Part shown: piece by piece, positions 33,901 to 43,918 of the stretch | Layout: each line of letters begins with the position of its first letter | How positions within the stretch are numbered: position 1 is the first letter of the stretch | NCBI GenBank assembly: GCA_038503065.1 | Contig: JBCAMK010000017.1 | Span: forward strand, 186,001-250,000 | DNA length: 64,000 bases | Source: Paragyromitra xinjiangensis | Lineage: Eukaryota; Ascomycota; Pezizomycetes; Pezizales; Discinaceae | Direction of reading: 5' to 3' | Notes under the pieces: model-generated | Told to the model about the DNA's origin: nothing | Database searches by the model: none | What the model saw: the letters and a program-made list of their open reading frames with translations, nothing else | Program-made: the position numbers and the translations under genes

Positions 33901-36085
33901 AAATAATAATAATATATTTTATTTCGCATAGAAGCAACTAAATGCTTATTGCGCGCCAACCAAACCGCCAAAAAGATAAATACATAAACGGGTTACTTAT
34001 TCAACCCACGCAACATGAGTAAATCAAACAAAAATATCAAGCGAAAAATAAAGGAAAAATATCATAAAATAAAACCTTAACTGAAACTTAAGCGAAAGGA
34101 AAAACTAAACTTCCATCGTGACTTCCTTCCCTTTACCTTTGTTGCTAATGGCGTATTTGACCCTTGATGGACAATTTGGGTCGTCGGCTTTGTGACCAGG
34201 TCTGCCAGGGCAGTTGGCACATCGGATGGGTGGGTGAATGCATGATGAACCTCCTTTACAAGAGGAACACTTGTGATTGCGAGTGAGATGGGGTTCTGCG
34301 CAAACTGCGCAACGACCGGTATCGTGCTTGCACATTGTGGTGGCATGACCATAAGCGAAGCATTTCCTGCATTGAGTGTCGGGTTGGAATGAGACGTAGG
34401 GCTGAACCTTGCAGTTCCTATTGAACATGATGAAGCTCTTGACACCAAGGGTGGACATGTTGTAAGAGCCGTTAAAAGATAAGACCATGGAGGAATGTGC
34501 TTTTCCTTCACGGGACTGGGGAGAGGAGAGCCAGCGTGGGAGTTGTGCGAGAGTGAGAAAGGGGTAAGCTACCTTGAGCTCAGAGGCCACAAGGTTGCCT
34601 GCATCAGAGCCGTCGCCAACGGAGGTGGGAATGCCATGGACGATGAACTTGGACCAAACTTGATTAATGTGGATTGAAGTGACCGAAATCCCTTCTTCCT
34701 GGAGTGCTTCTCCAATTTCCTTGGAGTAGACATCTACAACGGAGGCTGGAGTGTCAAGCGGGGTTTCGAGAATAATATTGTTACGGGGAGTACGGCGTGC
34801 CATGATGATACTGGCACCGGTGCTGTCCAGGACTTTGTTGACAACCGATTTAATCCTGTCGTCTGTTGGGGGGTTGGGAATGGGGCCCTCGATCTGAACT
34901 ACCAGCTCACGATTGACCCTGGTGTAATCTGGTTTGATGAGGGGTGCAGGCTTGGGTTTGGGGGCAGGTTTGGAAACTGGAGCTGGAGCAGCGGCTACTG
35001 CAGCCCAGTTAACTGGTGGAGGTGGGGGAGCATTGACTGTAGTAGCCAAAGCAGCAAGAGGAACGGGGACAACTGGTGGTGGAGGTGGGGGAGGGGGTCG
35101 GTTGGCAAGTTTAAGAACTTGCGAGCGAAGGTCACGGGACTCGGTATGGAGACGAGCGACCTCTCCTTGTAGTTGCTTGATGGTTTTCAAAAGGGGAAAG
35201 GTGGCATGGTGCGAGGACCAGGCTTGAAAACTGGCCATGAGCCAAAGGTCATGGCTAGGGAAGGAGGCTTTGCAGCCGGTGTAATCGACGCTGTTGTTGA
35301 AACCTGTTTCAAAATCGGCGTCAACTGGCGGGCGGGGAGGTAGGTTGGTGTCCTGGGACTCCTGGAGAGGGGTCTGGCTCCATGGGATGTTGCCAGAGTG
35401 TTGCGTGAAGGAAAGGGATGGGAGGGGGAGAGGGTTGAGTTGGCTGAGTTGAGTTTCCTCGACTCCTGTGCTCATCTCTGTGTCCTGTACCTGAACTGGT
35501 GAGGATGGGCGGGAAGGGAAAAGAACTCCCTTATGATCTGGGTGTCCTGGGTTAGCAGGACAAGTCTGGCAGGCGGAAATCCAATCTGGATCGTTGGTTG
35601 CGAACCAACGGCCGAGGAGTTGGTCAATTAATTTGGGTTTTCTGACTATGATGGCCCCTGGGATTTTGATTTCAGACGTGACCCCAGCAGGTGGGGAAAG
35701 GTAGTAAGGTCTTCCAGATGGGGCACTGGAGCGAGAGGGAGTTCCGTGAAAGGGGATGGTGGTTTGAACATGGTGTTGGGAAGGCGTCTCCGCCCTCCCT
35801 GACTGGCCTGATGATGCTCGCTTACCGCGAGGCATGATTTCGTCGAGAGTGTATTGATGAGCCAGTTTTGACGCCGACCGTATCAATAACTAACTGGTGG
35901 GTAGAGGAGAACGAGGGCTCTGTGTGAGTACCCTTTGGGCGAAACGAAGTTGCGTTGGGGAAGCGAGGCTCAACGTATCGTTGTGCGGGGTAGGCGTGAA
36001 GCCGAAGTTAAAGAACTATCGTGAGAAAGTGGAGAAATGTTGGCGTTGCTATTTCCTAATGGGGAAGTTCGCGTAGCGAGGAGAA
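33901..36085 (-). mobile_element. Tad-like LINE, copy b (ORF1 only)
   Basis: Same 3-prime end as copy a (AATAATAATAATAT, then TTTCGCATAGAAG at 33916-33932), and a related 5-prime leader (GTGAAGCCGAAGTTA occurs in both, near 33812 and 35995). ORF2 is absent: only about 200 bp lie between the ORF1 stop and the tail. The upper boundary near 36085 is approximate. ORF1 is related to but diverged from copy a. Confidence 0.8.
34105..35835 (-). CDS. LINE ORF1, copy b (intact gag-like protein)
   Basis: About 576 residues from MPRGKRASSGQ (start chosen by alignment to copy a; an in-frame ATG at 35886 would add 17). Contains a short helical region with heptad-like LKTIKQLQGEVARL (about residues 225-250) that could form a coiled coil, a Pro run, a conserved central region (IKPDYTRVNRELVVQIEG), and zinc knuckles CRKCFAYGHATTMC, CAVCAEPHLTRNHKC and CANCPGRPGHKADDPNC. 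No stop. An intact ORF1 without ORF2 resembles the HAL1 arrangement of mammalian LINEs. Confidence 0.85.
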   Translation of the reverse strand: MPRGKRASSGQSGRAETPSQHHVQTTIPFHGTPSRSSAPSGRPYYLSPPAGVTSEIKIPGAIIVRKPKLIDQLLGRWFATNDPDWISACQTCPANPGHPDHKGVLFPSRPSSPVQVQDTEMSTGVEETQLSQLNPLPLPSLSFTQHSGNIPWSQTPLQESQDTNLPPRPPVDADFETGFNNSVDYTGCKASFPSHDLWLMASFQAWSSHHATFPLLKTIKQLQGEVARLHTESRDLRSQVLKLANRPPPPPPPPVVPVPLAALATTVNAPPPPPVNWAAVAAAPAPVSKPAPKPKPAPLIKPDYTRVNRELVVQIEGPIPNPPTDDRIKSVVNKVLDSTGASIIMARRTPRNNIILETPLDTPASVVDVYSKEIGEALQEEGISVTSIHINQVWSKFIVHGIPTSVGDGSDAGNLVASELKVAYPFLTLAQLPRWLSSPQSREGKAHSSMVLSFNGSYNMSTLGVKSFIMFNRNCKVQPYVSFQPDTQCRKCFAYGHATTMCKHDTGRCAVCAEPHLTRNHKCSSCKGGSSCIHPPIRCANCPGRPGHKADDPNCPSRVKYAISNKGKGKEVTMEV

Positions 36086-36447
36086 GAAGAAACGTTGCTT
36101 AACGAAAGAAAGAAAAAAGAGAACAGAACAACGGAAACCCATCGCTTATATACCCCACTTTTCCGTTCTATGACTAAGTCATACCACATCCCTTTTATCG
36201 GGTACCACCGAAACCTAAAGAAAGAAAACGAAACCATACACTACCCCGATCGCAACCAAACCCCAATCACATGCCCATCCTAATCTTCCAACTTCATTTC
36301 ATCCGTGAAACTCTGAAGGAATGTGGCCTTCCAGAAGATCAGGATGCACCTGAAGACCAAAACGCACTGGGTGACAATTAATTTTTTTGCTGATGACGGT
36401 GTGGGCGAGTGTGTAGGAGACTCTGCCAGTTTGACACAGAGATTTGA

Positions 36448-37224
36448 TATTCGCTGCCTTCGCACTGTGAAGAAGAGACTGCGTCGACGCGGACTTCGAT
36501 GTCCTATAACGAGGCACATATATGCGGATTATTAGGCGTGGAATCGAGTGAATAGGAAGGATATATTCGATACGAATTAGGCAAGGCAAAAGCCCGCCGC
36601 AAAGGAATACGATACAAAATAGATAGATAGATAGGAAAGAATAGAGTAGTGAATAGGATAAGAATTGACAGGCAATGTTGAACAGTAATAGAAATCCTCC
36701 GCTGTAAATACCCCTAACCCTTATACATGTGACCGCACACGTGACTTATCCATTGCTTCCTTCCACCTCCCGCGCGCCCCACCACAACGGGCTGAGTTGA
36801 TTTCATTTGATTCAGCAGGAGATATTTTGGAACTTTTAAGGATTGGTGAGCGGGACAGTTTGACACTTGAGAAAATGTCATGATAATTGTAATTTTTTTG
36901 TTGTCACTTGTACAGTCTATAGTCTAGAGTACTTGTATGTGACAAGTAAACATTGACATGCGAATGAACTTGAAGCCCTATTAGGTAGAAGCTGTATGTA
37001 TCTGTCAGTATATGGTGTTCGGTAACTCTATTCACCAGAACCATTGGTGAAAGTAGCAACAGATGGCCCGGGTTTCGGTTTGTGAATTCTAGGCAAGATC
37101 ATTGGCACTGACATCATAGTCAGAAACCACTGATTGACAAGCTAGGATCATACCCAACATTGTCTGCTGATTGTCGTCTCTATTCAGTTGAAGTTGGTGC
37201 TGTTTGTGTCCTGGGCCAGTGGTG
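36448..37224. other. hAT 3-prime non-coding sequence
   Basis: Between the end of the hAT transposase frame and E3. No gene seen. Includes a TAGATAGATAGATAGG microsatellite near 36620. Confidence 0.6.
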
Positions 37225-37591
37225 CATCAGTAAAAAAAAATTCTCGCCCACTAGGTACATATTCCGCCCTACCGCCTAGGCCGCCTAGGAGATTTGCCTG
37301 CGTCTTTAGTTCTCCTGAACGACCTCTCTGCGTCCGGCACCCTCCCTGGAGAGCCTGCTTATATCACATCACCGCCCGGAAATACTCTCCCCATACTTCA
37401 TTTCTAGGAGGTGAAACGCCCTCCTGGTGCTTCGATTTGCCCCTATTGCCCTCATGGCGGGGCTGCTTTTGATTTTGATGCACCTGGAAGATATCGCTAC
37501 TCCTGCATAATCCAATTTATTCAGCTACTTATAATACGGTGACGACCTCTAGCAGGTCGGTAAAAGGCTTTGTACATCGCTACTCCACATC

Positions 37592-40500
37592 CTAATAGAT
37601 ATTGTTGAACGTTTCTAGGTCTATTCTACTGTTTACCAACCATTGTTCCTCTTCCTCGTCTGGAATCAGGTGCGCCATGCCTATAATTGAAGCCACGCTA
37701 ATAACCCATTCATCACTATATGGTGTGTTTACTTTGCGTGAAGCCACCCTCACCAAGCTGCTGTCGGACTCTAGGTGTCCGGCGCCCTCCACCCGGAGCA
37801 TTCTTACCAGTGCTAAACGATGACTGTATCCGGTTGTAGGGTCCTGCAGCTTGAATAAACATCTCAATTGACCAGGTAAACGCCCACGTAAGGCACCGAA
37901 TTGAGTCTCGTCACCTACAGCCACCCATACCCAATCATTTCTTGGCGCAGCACCTCGAAATCGCTCCTGAATCGTACAACGAAGGCGATGTATGGTATAT
38001 ATATCAGTTTCCTGGAATTTGAGCACCGGCAGTTGAAGCTGTTTGAATCGTTCGGCTGGATAATGTAGCAACTTCCGTATATTGGTTGTCAGCTTGTGGG
38101 GGTCCGGCAAGCTTTTGTTGCTGTAGTCTACCACCTTTTGCACAAGTCGATCCTCCTGGTCCCCAAGCTCATAAGCCACATCTTTCAGTGACTTCGTCCT
38201 TTTAGTGCTGACGAGGCCCCGTAGCACCCGAGGTGGCCGGTATTCTGACCGAATATCGAGCTCTGCCAGAGAAGGCATCTCTTTTTGTAGAAGGTCTATC
38301 ACCTCCTTCCCTAGGTCCTCTGCTGACTTCTCATGAGCTGCCTCTCGAACTGACACCACATGCATAGATATTGTGTGGCGGCGGGAATAGTGCTCGAGAA
38401 TTTGCTTTGTGGCGTTGTGTTTATTGGAGGCACGGTATCCAACCTTAATTTGCTGTTGGTGCGAGGCTTCGCCGACTTCTGTGGAGTAGCTGGGTATATT
38501 GCCAAATCGCCTGATATGGGACGTGAAGTGAGTCAAAAGGTGTATTTTGATGAAGTTGAAATGGGATTCTTGGCGGTAGATATCTTGCAACTGCTCAGAC
38601 CTCTCTAGTCGATCCTCCACAGCTGCCTTGCGCTTTTTGTTTGCCGTACGCTGAGCAGTCAACAGTGCCTTCTCTTGTGTTAGTCGCAGTACTGTATCTG
38701 CCTGCTTTGCTTTAGCAGTCACCTGCTTCGACCTGCGAAACTCTAGAAAGACGTCTTTATGCTTGTGAAACCTTGTCAAATAATCCTCCATATATCCAAG
38801 GGTTTGCTCCGTATGGCTGCGATACTGAGCCATTAAGTGGAAGTCTAGAAGGGCTTGGGTACAGTTGAGGGCTTCTTTGAACGCCGGCCTCTCTGAAGCC
38901 GTCGGCTTCCTCAGAGCAACGGTCAACACTGCTAGTAGAAACCGCCTGAGATTCCGCATTTCTTTTCCTTGCCATTGAGTAACCTCCCGATAGGCCTTTT
39001 TAGGGATAGTAATACCAGTATACGGGGGAATAGACTTCCATGCTCTGTCGAATTGATCGAGGCGATTATGCTTTTTTAGTAAGCCCTGTATCCACTCCAT
39101 TAAATGCTTCAATAAGCCGAGATAGATAGTATGAAGAAGATCCGGTTTCCAGATCTCTTCCGGCCGGACTCTGGGAAGTCGCCAGAAGCTATTCATTGCT
39201 GCCTTTAGACCTCTCTCCTGAAGCCAATCTAAATTCTCGATATTGCCTGTGTCCCCAAATTGCTGCGCCTTGGCCTTATACTCTTCGTGATTGCGGGTGT
39301 TGAAGGGCAAAATAGTTAGCTGGCCTAGATTCTCAGCGTCAATCTCACACACAGGGCAACAGTTATTCTTCATGTGCTGCAGGGTGACGTGCTCCAGGTG
39401 GTCGGCAATCCAGCCACAGAGTATTGGAAAGCAGAATCGCATTGCCCATCAGCGCACGACAGCTCAATGCCGTTCGCTGCCGGCTCGTAGAGAGCTGACA
39501 GCACCTTATCCATGACCAAATCAAGGATCACTCGATTCCTGACTCTTTGAGCTTCGGCTTCTTTCGTTTTCAGCTTGCCGAACTTAGGGGGGATGGGAAG
39601 AAGTGCCAGAAGCACCATGGCCATTGCTGACGTTTTGTTTCGCACTGTGGATTTGATATTGCCTATCGTCAGATAGATAGGCCAAGCCTTTTTATCTCCA
39701 GAGAAGTTAGTGAGGTGGGTTTGGTCTGATGCGCAAAGAACTGGAACGACTGTGGAGCCAGAAGGAAGAGTCTCCTATAACCAATTAGCAAGAAGCGCCG
39801 GCTCCTGAGAGGTCGCAGGCGTTACCTGTAAATCCCACCACCAATCAGCTGTATGGAGCTCTGAATACATGCGCTCGCCAGCAAGATTGAGCTCACGTAT
39901 AGGAGCATAAACCATATCTTTTGAATAAGCTGCTTGGCTAATTAAATATCGAATACAGACCATTGGATCGCGATGTGCCAGCACGAAGGACTCTCCATCC
40001 ACTACCTCCTCCATAAACTCCCAACTGGGCGCCCCTAAAGTTGTGGGTAGGTTCTCGATGACCTTGAAAAGGGTATAGGCGGACCGATAGGAGCCGGCAC
40101 CTTGATATAGACCTTTCTTGAAGTAATCTTCAATGCCAGTCTTCGTCGTTTTGGTGTCAATAAACCATTTTGCTAGGTGGAAATCATATGAGGTGTGGAA
40201 CGGAAATATAGGATCGTCAAGCAGTCTTTTCTGAGCCTCCTGAAAGCCAGCTGCTTCGCCAGCCGACCTCCCAGCGTCCGGAAAGGAGGTGATAGCAGTT
40301 GTCGAGGCACGAAGCGTAGAATCAGCCTCATTCTCTTCATCAGATGCTCCAACAGGCTCTTCGTTCGAGTCGTACTCTGGTGGCATATCCAGAGTATTCG
40401 TAGGGCCCCAATTCTCGTCAGTCTCTTCTATATCATCCTCCCACTCGAAGGAAGTAGCCGACGACTGCTGACCGGCTGATGGATTGCCGAATAAGCGTGG

Positions 40501-40602
40501 GAAATACTGCTTGCTCAGCAGCTCATGCTCATTCTTGAGATGAGTCTCCCAGGCTGTAGAATAAAGATAGGTGTGGCGACAGAAAGGGCAAACCTGAGGC
40601 AT
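37592..40602 (-). pseudogene. T3: Plavaka-type transposase with a 1-bp deletion
   Basis: Starts MPQVCPFCRHTY at 40602 (C2H2 finger), then an acidic stretch, YDFHLAKWFIDTKTTKTGIE, MYSELHTADWWWDLQ, a 51-bp intron (39775-39825, ending TTGCTAATTGGTTATAG), and SDQTHLTNFSGDKKAWPIYL. Near 39442 one base is missing relative to T2 (the frame shifts between CADGQ and RFCFPILCGW). The rest is open: PDLLHTIYLGLLKHLMEW, TQWQGKEMRNLRRF, YSTEVGEASHQQQIK, and a C-terminus ending DLETFNNIY. With the base restored it would have 987 codons. A sequencing error at this site is possible; if so, T3 would be intact. Confidence 0.88.
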
Positions 40603-41150
40603 AATCAGCTATATAATACTGCTGCAGCCGCGTAGAGGTCGGAGAGCAATTGAGAAGGTAGAAGTGCTGATAGGGGAGCTGATAGAAGTGCTGATAGATG
40701 TGGTATTAGGCGAGGATCGTGAGGATCACGAGAATAGGGTGATGTTGAGGGGTATGACTAAGCGACTGCAGAGCCGCACAACACCAGCGCCATCAGGATC
40801 CTCAATCTCTACGACCACTCTATAATATTAGAAAAGTGCTGCCAAGTGTTAGACTAGCCATAGAAGCTCCCAGCCGACCTCCTAGAGGTCGGCTCATTCA
40901 TATAGTGTATTTGTAGGCTTTTCCGCGGAATGACATCATCCTAGCCATGAGGCTTGGCAATCGCTAGACCTCCTGCTCTTTCAACCTCACCTCTTTCTTT
41001 CAACGCTCTCCTCCACACCCTCCTCCACACCCCCCCCTCCACCACTCTATCAGCGTTTCTTTGTTTGAGGCTTCGAGATACAGCCTCCTTCACTCTCTTT
41101 ATGCTCCCTGTTTAATGCCATTCGCTGTAGTAATATATAAACCTCGCAAA
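40603..41150. promoter_or_regulatory. Divergent promoter region of T3 and B3
   Basis: 548 bp. It holds the best palindrome of the E2/E3 type, GCCGACCTCCTAGAGGTCGG at 40873-40893 (8-bp perfect arms), and a shorter GAGGTCGG near 40634. Being at the shared promoter, the palindrome is a candidate operator. Confidence 0.45.
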
Positions 41151-42824
41151 ATGGCATCCTCCGACCAAACACCAAGCAAACCTCCCGCTTTGTGGGAAAC
41201 AGTCAATAAGTCAGATCCCAATACCAGGCTACCCAATACTCCACCCAAAACTTCGCCGACTCCAGCGGGGCCGCAGGCAGCTCCCACTAGCCCACAGTAC
41301 CCTCTGCAGAATCCATACGGCTTTACTCCCTCCCCCACACAAGGTCGCTCGCCAGACCTACCCCGCACAAAGGACTTTATTCCCCCACCAGACTCTTCGC
41401 CAGACTCTTCGCGGCTCTCTTCACCGCAACTTACCTCAACGGACAATAATACTCACAGGCCGACCTCCCATAGGCCGACCAGGACCCGCAGAAAAATGCC
41501 TCCGCGTGTTAAGGCTGCTGCAGCCCCCGCTCCTCAAGCTAGATCTACTGAAATGTCAGCCACAGAGTTCAAAGCTGTGTTGGGCTTCGATGCAAGCAAC
41601 AATCAAGCCTATATGATTGTTCGAGATGACATCAGCTCATTTTGCATCCAGAACGGTATTACCGGCATTGACAGCCCTGGCAGAGAAGCTTGGGCGACCT
41701 GTGAGGAGCGGGCAATAAACCACAAGTACCTCTCTCGCTTCCGCCAGGCCTGGAATGGTGTTGGGCCTGCGGAAAATACTGCTCTTGTGCAGAAAGCCGT
41801 CAAAAACCTATGCATTGACTCCATCAAGAAGAAGAACGCGGCTAGGGCCCTGGAAGAGCGGCAAATGGCAGATAACGGTGATACTGATGGGGCTGCCACC
41901 GGCCCTTCTGAGGTCGGCGCTGCTCCTGCTGCACCTACCCCCCCAACTAAATCTCTTGTCATCCGTATCGTTGATCCTGACGATGTTGGTGTGCACCGTC
42001 CGGAGGATTCGTCGACTAAGGGGTCAGGATATATGTGGGACCATCATACGTATATGTATCGCAAGTTGACGACCTTCACGCAGCCGGTGCAGCTCCATGA
42101 TATCCTCAAATACGCCATGAAGCATGCGCCTCACCACCATCCCCGCGCAGTATGGGGTGCCCTTGTTCCCATCCCCGAGAGTGGAGAGTTGCGGCCTGAA
42201 GAAGAGTCCCTTCTCACAGAAGACAATGAGGTGGAGGCCTGGCTGGGGGCGACGACTGATCCCCGCCCAGTGTGCACCATAATCCTCCATCGCGAAGCAG
42301 CTGCTGGTGGGGAATCCCCTCCTCAGACCCCGCCGCCCTCAGGCGAGCCGGCACATATCTCCAAGCGTTACTTCGATGCTTTGGATGAGGATTTCCCGGA
42401 GGAGTCGTCGGATGATGAGCGCCCAGTAAGGAAGAAGTTTAAACCCCTCCCTAGGACGGATAGGGGCTTTCAAGCGCGCGAGAGGAAAATCCGACGCCAA
42501 ATTGCTCATCAGCAGACTATGCTAGAAACAACAAAGGCCCAGCACCGACTGATTGTCACCGATGCTATCTTCTCCGACGAAGAAGGGTTTACTGACGAGT
42601 ACATGTCGGCTCCTGACAGGGTGGCAGCCAGAGCTGCAGTGAAAGCTGCCAGGGCCCGGACTAAGGCAGAGAAGGCAAAAAAGGTTGCTGATGCGGCGGA
42701 TAAAGCTGCTGCTGCTGCTAAGGGCGCTGGTGGAGGTAAGAAGGGCAACGATGACGAAGATGAGGTGAGCAGTGACAACAGTGACGATAATGTGGAGGAC
42801 GGTAATGAGGATGGGGAGGAGTAG
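41151..42824 (+). CDS. B3: transposon protein B of E3 (function unknown)
   Basis: One exon, 557 residues from MASSDQTPSK; an upstream in-frame ATG at 41061 gives 587, and the internal MPPRVK (41496) aligns with the B2 start. N-terminal 115 residues are Pro/Ser/Thr-rich. Then a conserved helical region (TEFKAVLGFDASNNQAYMIV, GIDSPGREAW, AINHKYLSRF, SIKKKNAARA), a second region (VIRIVDPDDVG, VWGALVPIPES, LLTEDNEVEAWLGATTD, IILHR), then ISKRYFDAL and RKKFKPLPRTDRGFQARERK, and a coiled-coil-like Ala/Lys stretch ending in an acidic tail. I recognise no known domain. The central basic segment followed by acid resembles DNA-associated proteins; a nuclear role is inferred. Confidence 0.8.
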   Translation: MASSDQTPSKPPALWETVNKSDPNTRLPNTPPKTSPTPAGPQAAPTSPQYPLQNPYGFTPSPTQGRSPDLPRTKDFIPPPDSSPDSSRLSSPQLTSTDNNTHRPTSHRPTRTRRKMPPRVKAAAAPAPQARSTEMSATEFKAVLGFDASNNQAYMIVRDDISSFCIQNGITGIDSPGREAWATCEERAINHKYLSRFRQAWNGVGPAENTALVQKAVKNLCIDSIKKKNAARALEERQMADNGDTDGAATGPSEVGAAPAAPTPPTKSLVIRIVDPDDVGVHRPEDSSTKGSGYMWDHHTYMYRKLTTFTQPVQLHDILKYAMKHAPHHHPRAVWGALVPIPESGELRPEEESLLTEDNEVEAWLGATTDPRPVCTIILHREAAAGGESPPQTPPPSGEPAHISKRYFDALDEDFPEESSDDERPVRKKFKPLPRTDRGFQARERKIRRQIAHQQTMLETTKAQHRLIVTDAIFSDEEGFTDEYMSAPDRVAARAAVKAARARTKAEKAKKVADAADKAAAAAKGAGGGKKGNDDEDEVSSDNSDDNVEDGNEDGEE

Positions 42825-43918
42825 TTGCTGGCCTTCCCCAGGTCGGCGCAGTACGGTGGGAGTCTTTTTTTTATTTGTTCTCGCAAGGTATATTTCAGTA
42901 TTTTTAGGGAAACTGGGTGGGTGGGTGCCAGCTTGCTAGGAGCCGGTAAGGTGGTGCGGGGGGGGGCGTTTTTTTTCCTCTTTTCCTTCGACGCTGGGTT
43001 TGGGTATTTCTATCCGTGGAAGCAAGCTTTCTATTACTCGCTGGTAAGCTACCCCCTTCCTTTGTCAACGGAGTCACGGTGATCAATTAATGACTCGGGC
43101 TGGGAATTAGTATACCTTTTGCCGACCTCTGAGAGGCCGCACCGTACCTGTGAATATCATTATTACTAATTTTGTATCTATTACCCCTTTTCCTCGTTTA
43201 TTTGTGCTATTTTTCTATCTCTTAGTCGCAGTTTATCCTGTATTTGTTGGTAAGTCATCCTCTCCCATGTTGACTTAGTAGCGACGACGAGAAGCTGATT
43301 GTGGTTTTGGTATAGCTCGTGCCGGCCTGTGGGAGGTGGGCTTGTATTATTATCATCATTAGTCTTGACTTTAGCTGTTGTACTATTTCTTGGATGCGGT
43401 CTACACATTACCCCCTGGTATGACATCTTTCCCTGCCTTTTGATGAATTTAATGTGATTGATTGTTGATTCTCGCTAGGAATGGCGTGCGCCGACTCTAG
43501 AGAAGTCGGCATGTATCATTATAATCATTTATTGCAATTATTCTACCTCGATTTTGTTGGCGCAGGATATCTGTTATTTGCTAGCAAGCGATTCACCACA
43601 GTTCATGATTTTGTGGAGGTTGATTGCTAAGTTAGACGTGGACCACGAACGACATTCGCCGGCCTCCTAGAGGTTGACACAGACCTTCTTTCCTTATCTA
43701 ATTTCGGGGAACCTGCCGTTACTGTAACTATCGTTTAGGTGTGCCACCCCAAAAGTCATAGCGCGTTCCCATAACGGCAATGTTTTAGGTTAGCCGTGCC
43801 GTGTCAACTGATTTCTTCGCCCCTGACTATAATTCTGCTCCAACTCCCAGCAGGCTGTCATCAACTTCTCAGAGTCCGGCAATCAACGTTCACAAATCCT
43901 CTATCTCCTACTCACAAA
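42825..43918. other. E3 non-coding region between B3 and C3
   Basis: No gene seen. At least four palindromes of the GACCTCNNGAGGTC type: 43121-43140, 43323-43341 (imperfect), 43489-43510 and 43658-43678. Otherwise AT-rich. Confidence 0.7.

Larger units (their letters stand above)
28492..36395. mobile_element. E5: short CATCAG element carrying two LINE copies
   Basis: Left CATCAGCAAAAAAAAAAGTG, right TTTTTTTGCTGATG, duplication AC at 28490-28491 and 36396-36397. Both termini then show CACCCAGTGC. Without the LINE block (about 28750-36085) it is only about 0.55 kb and has no gene, so it is a MITE-like element. It lies in the last coding exon of the hAT transposase. Confidence 0.9.
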
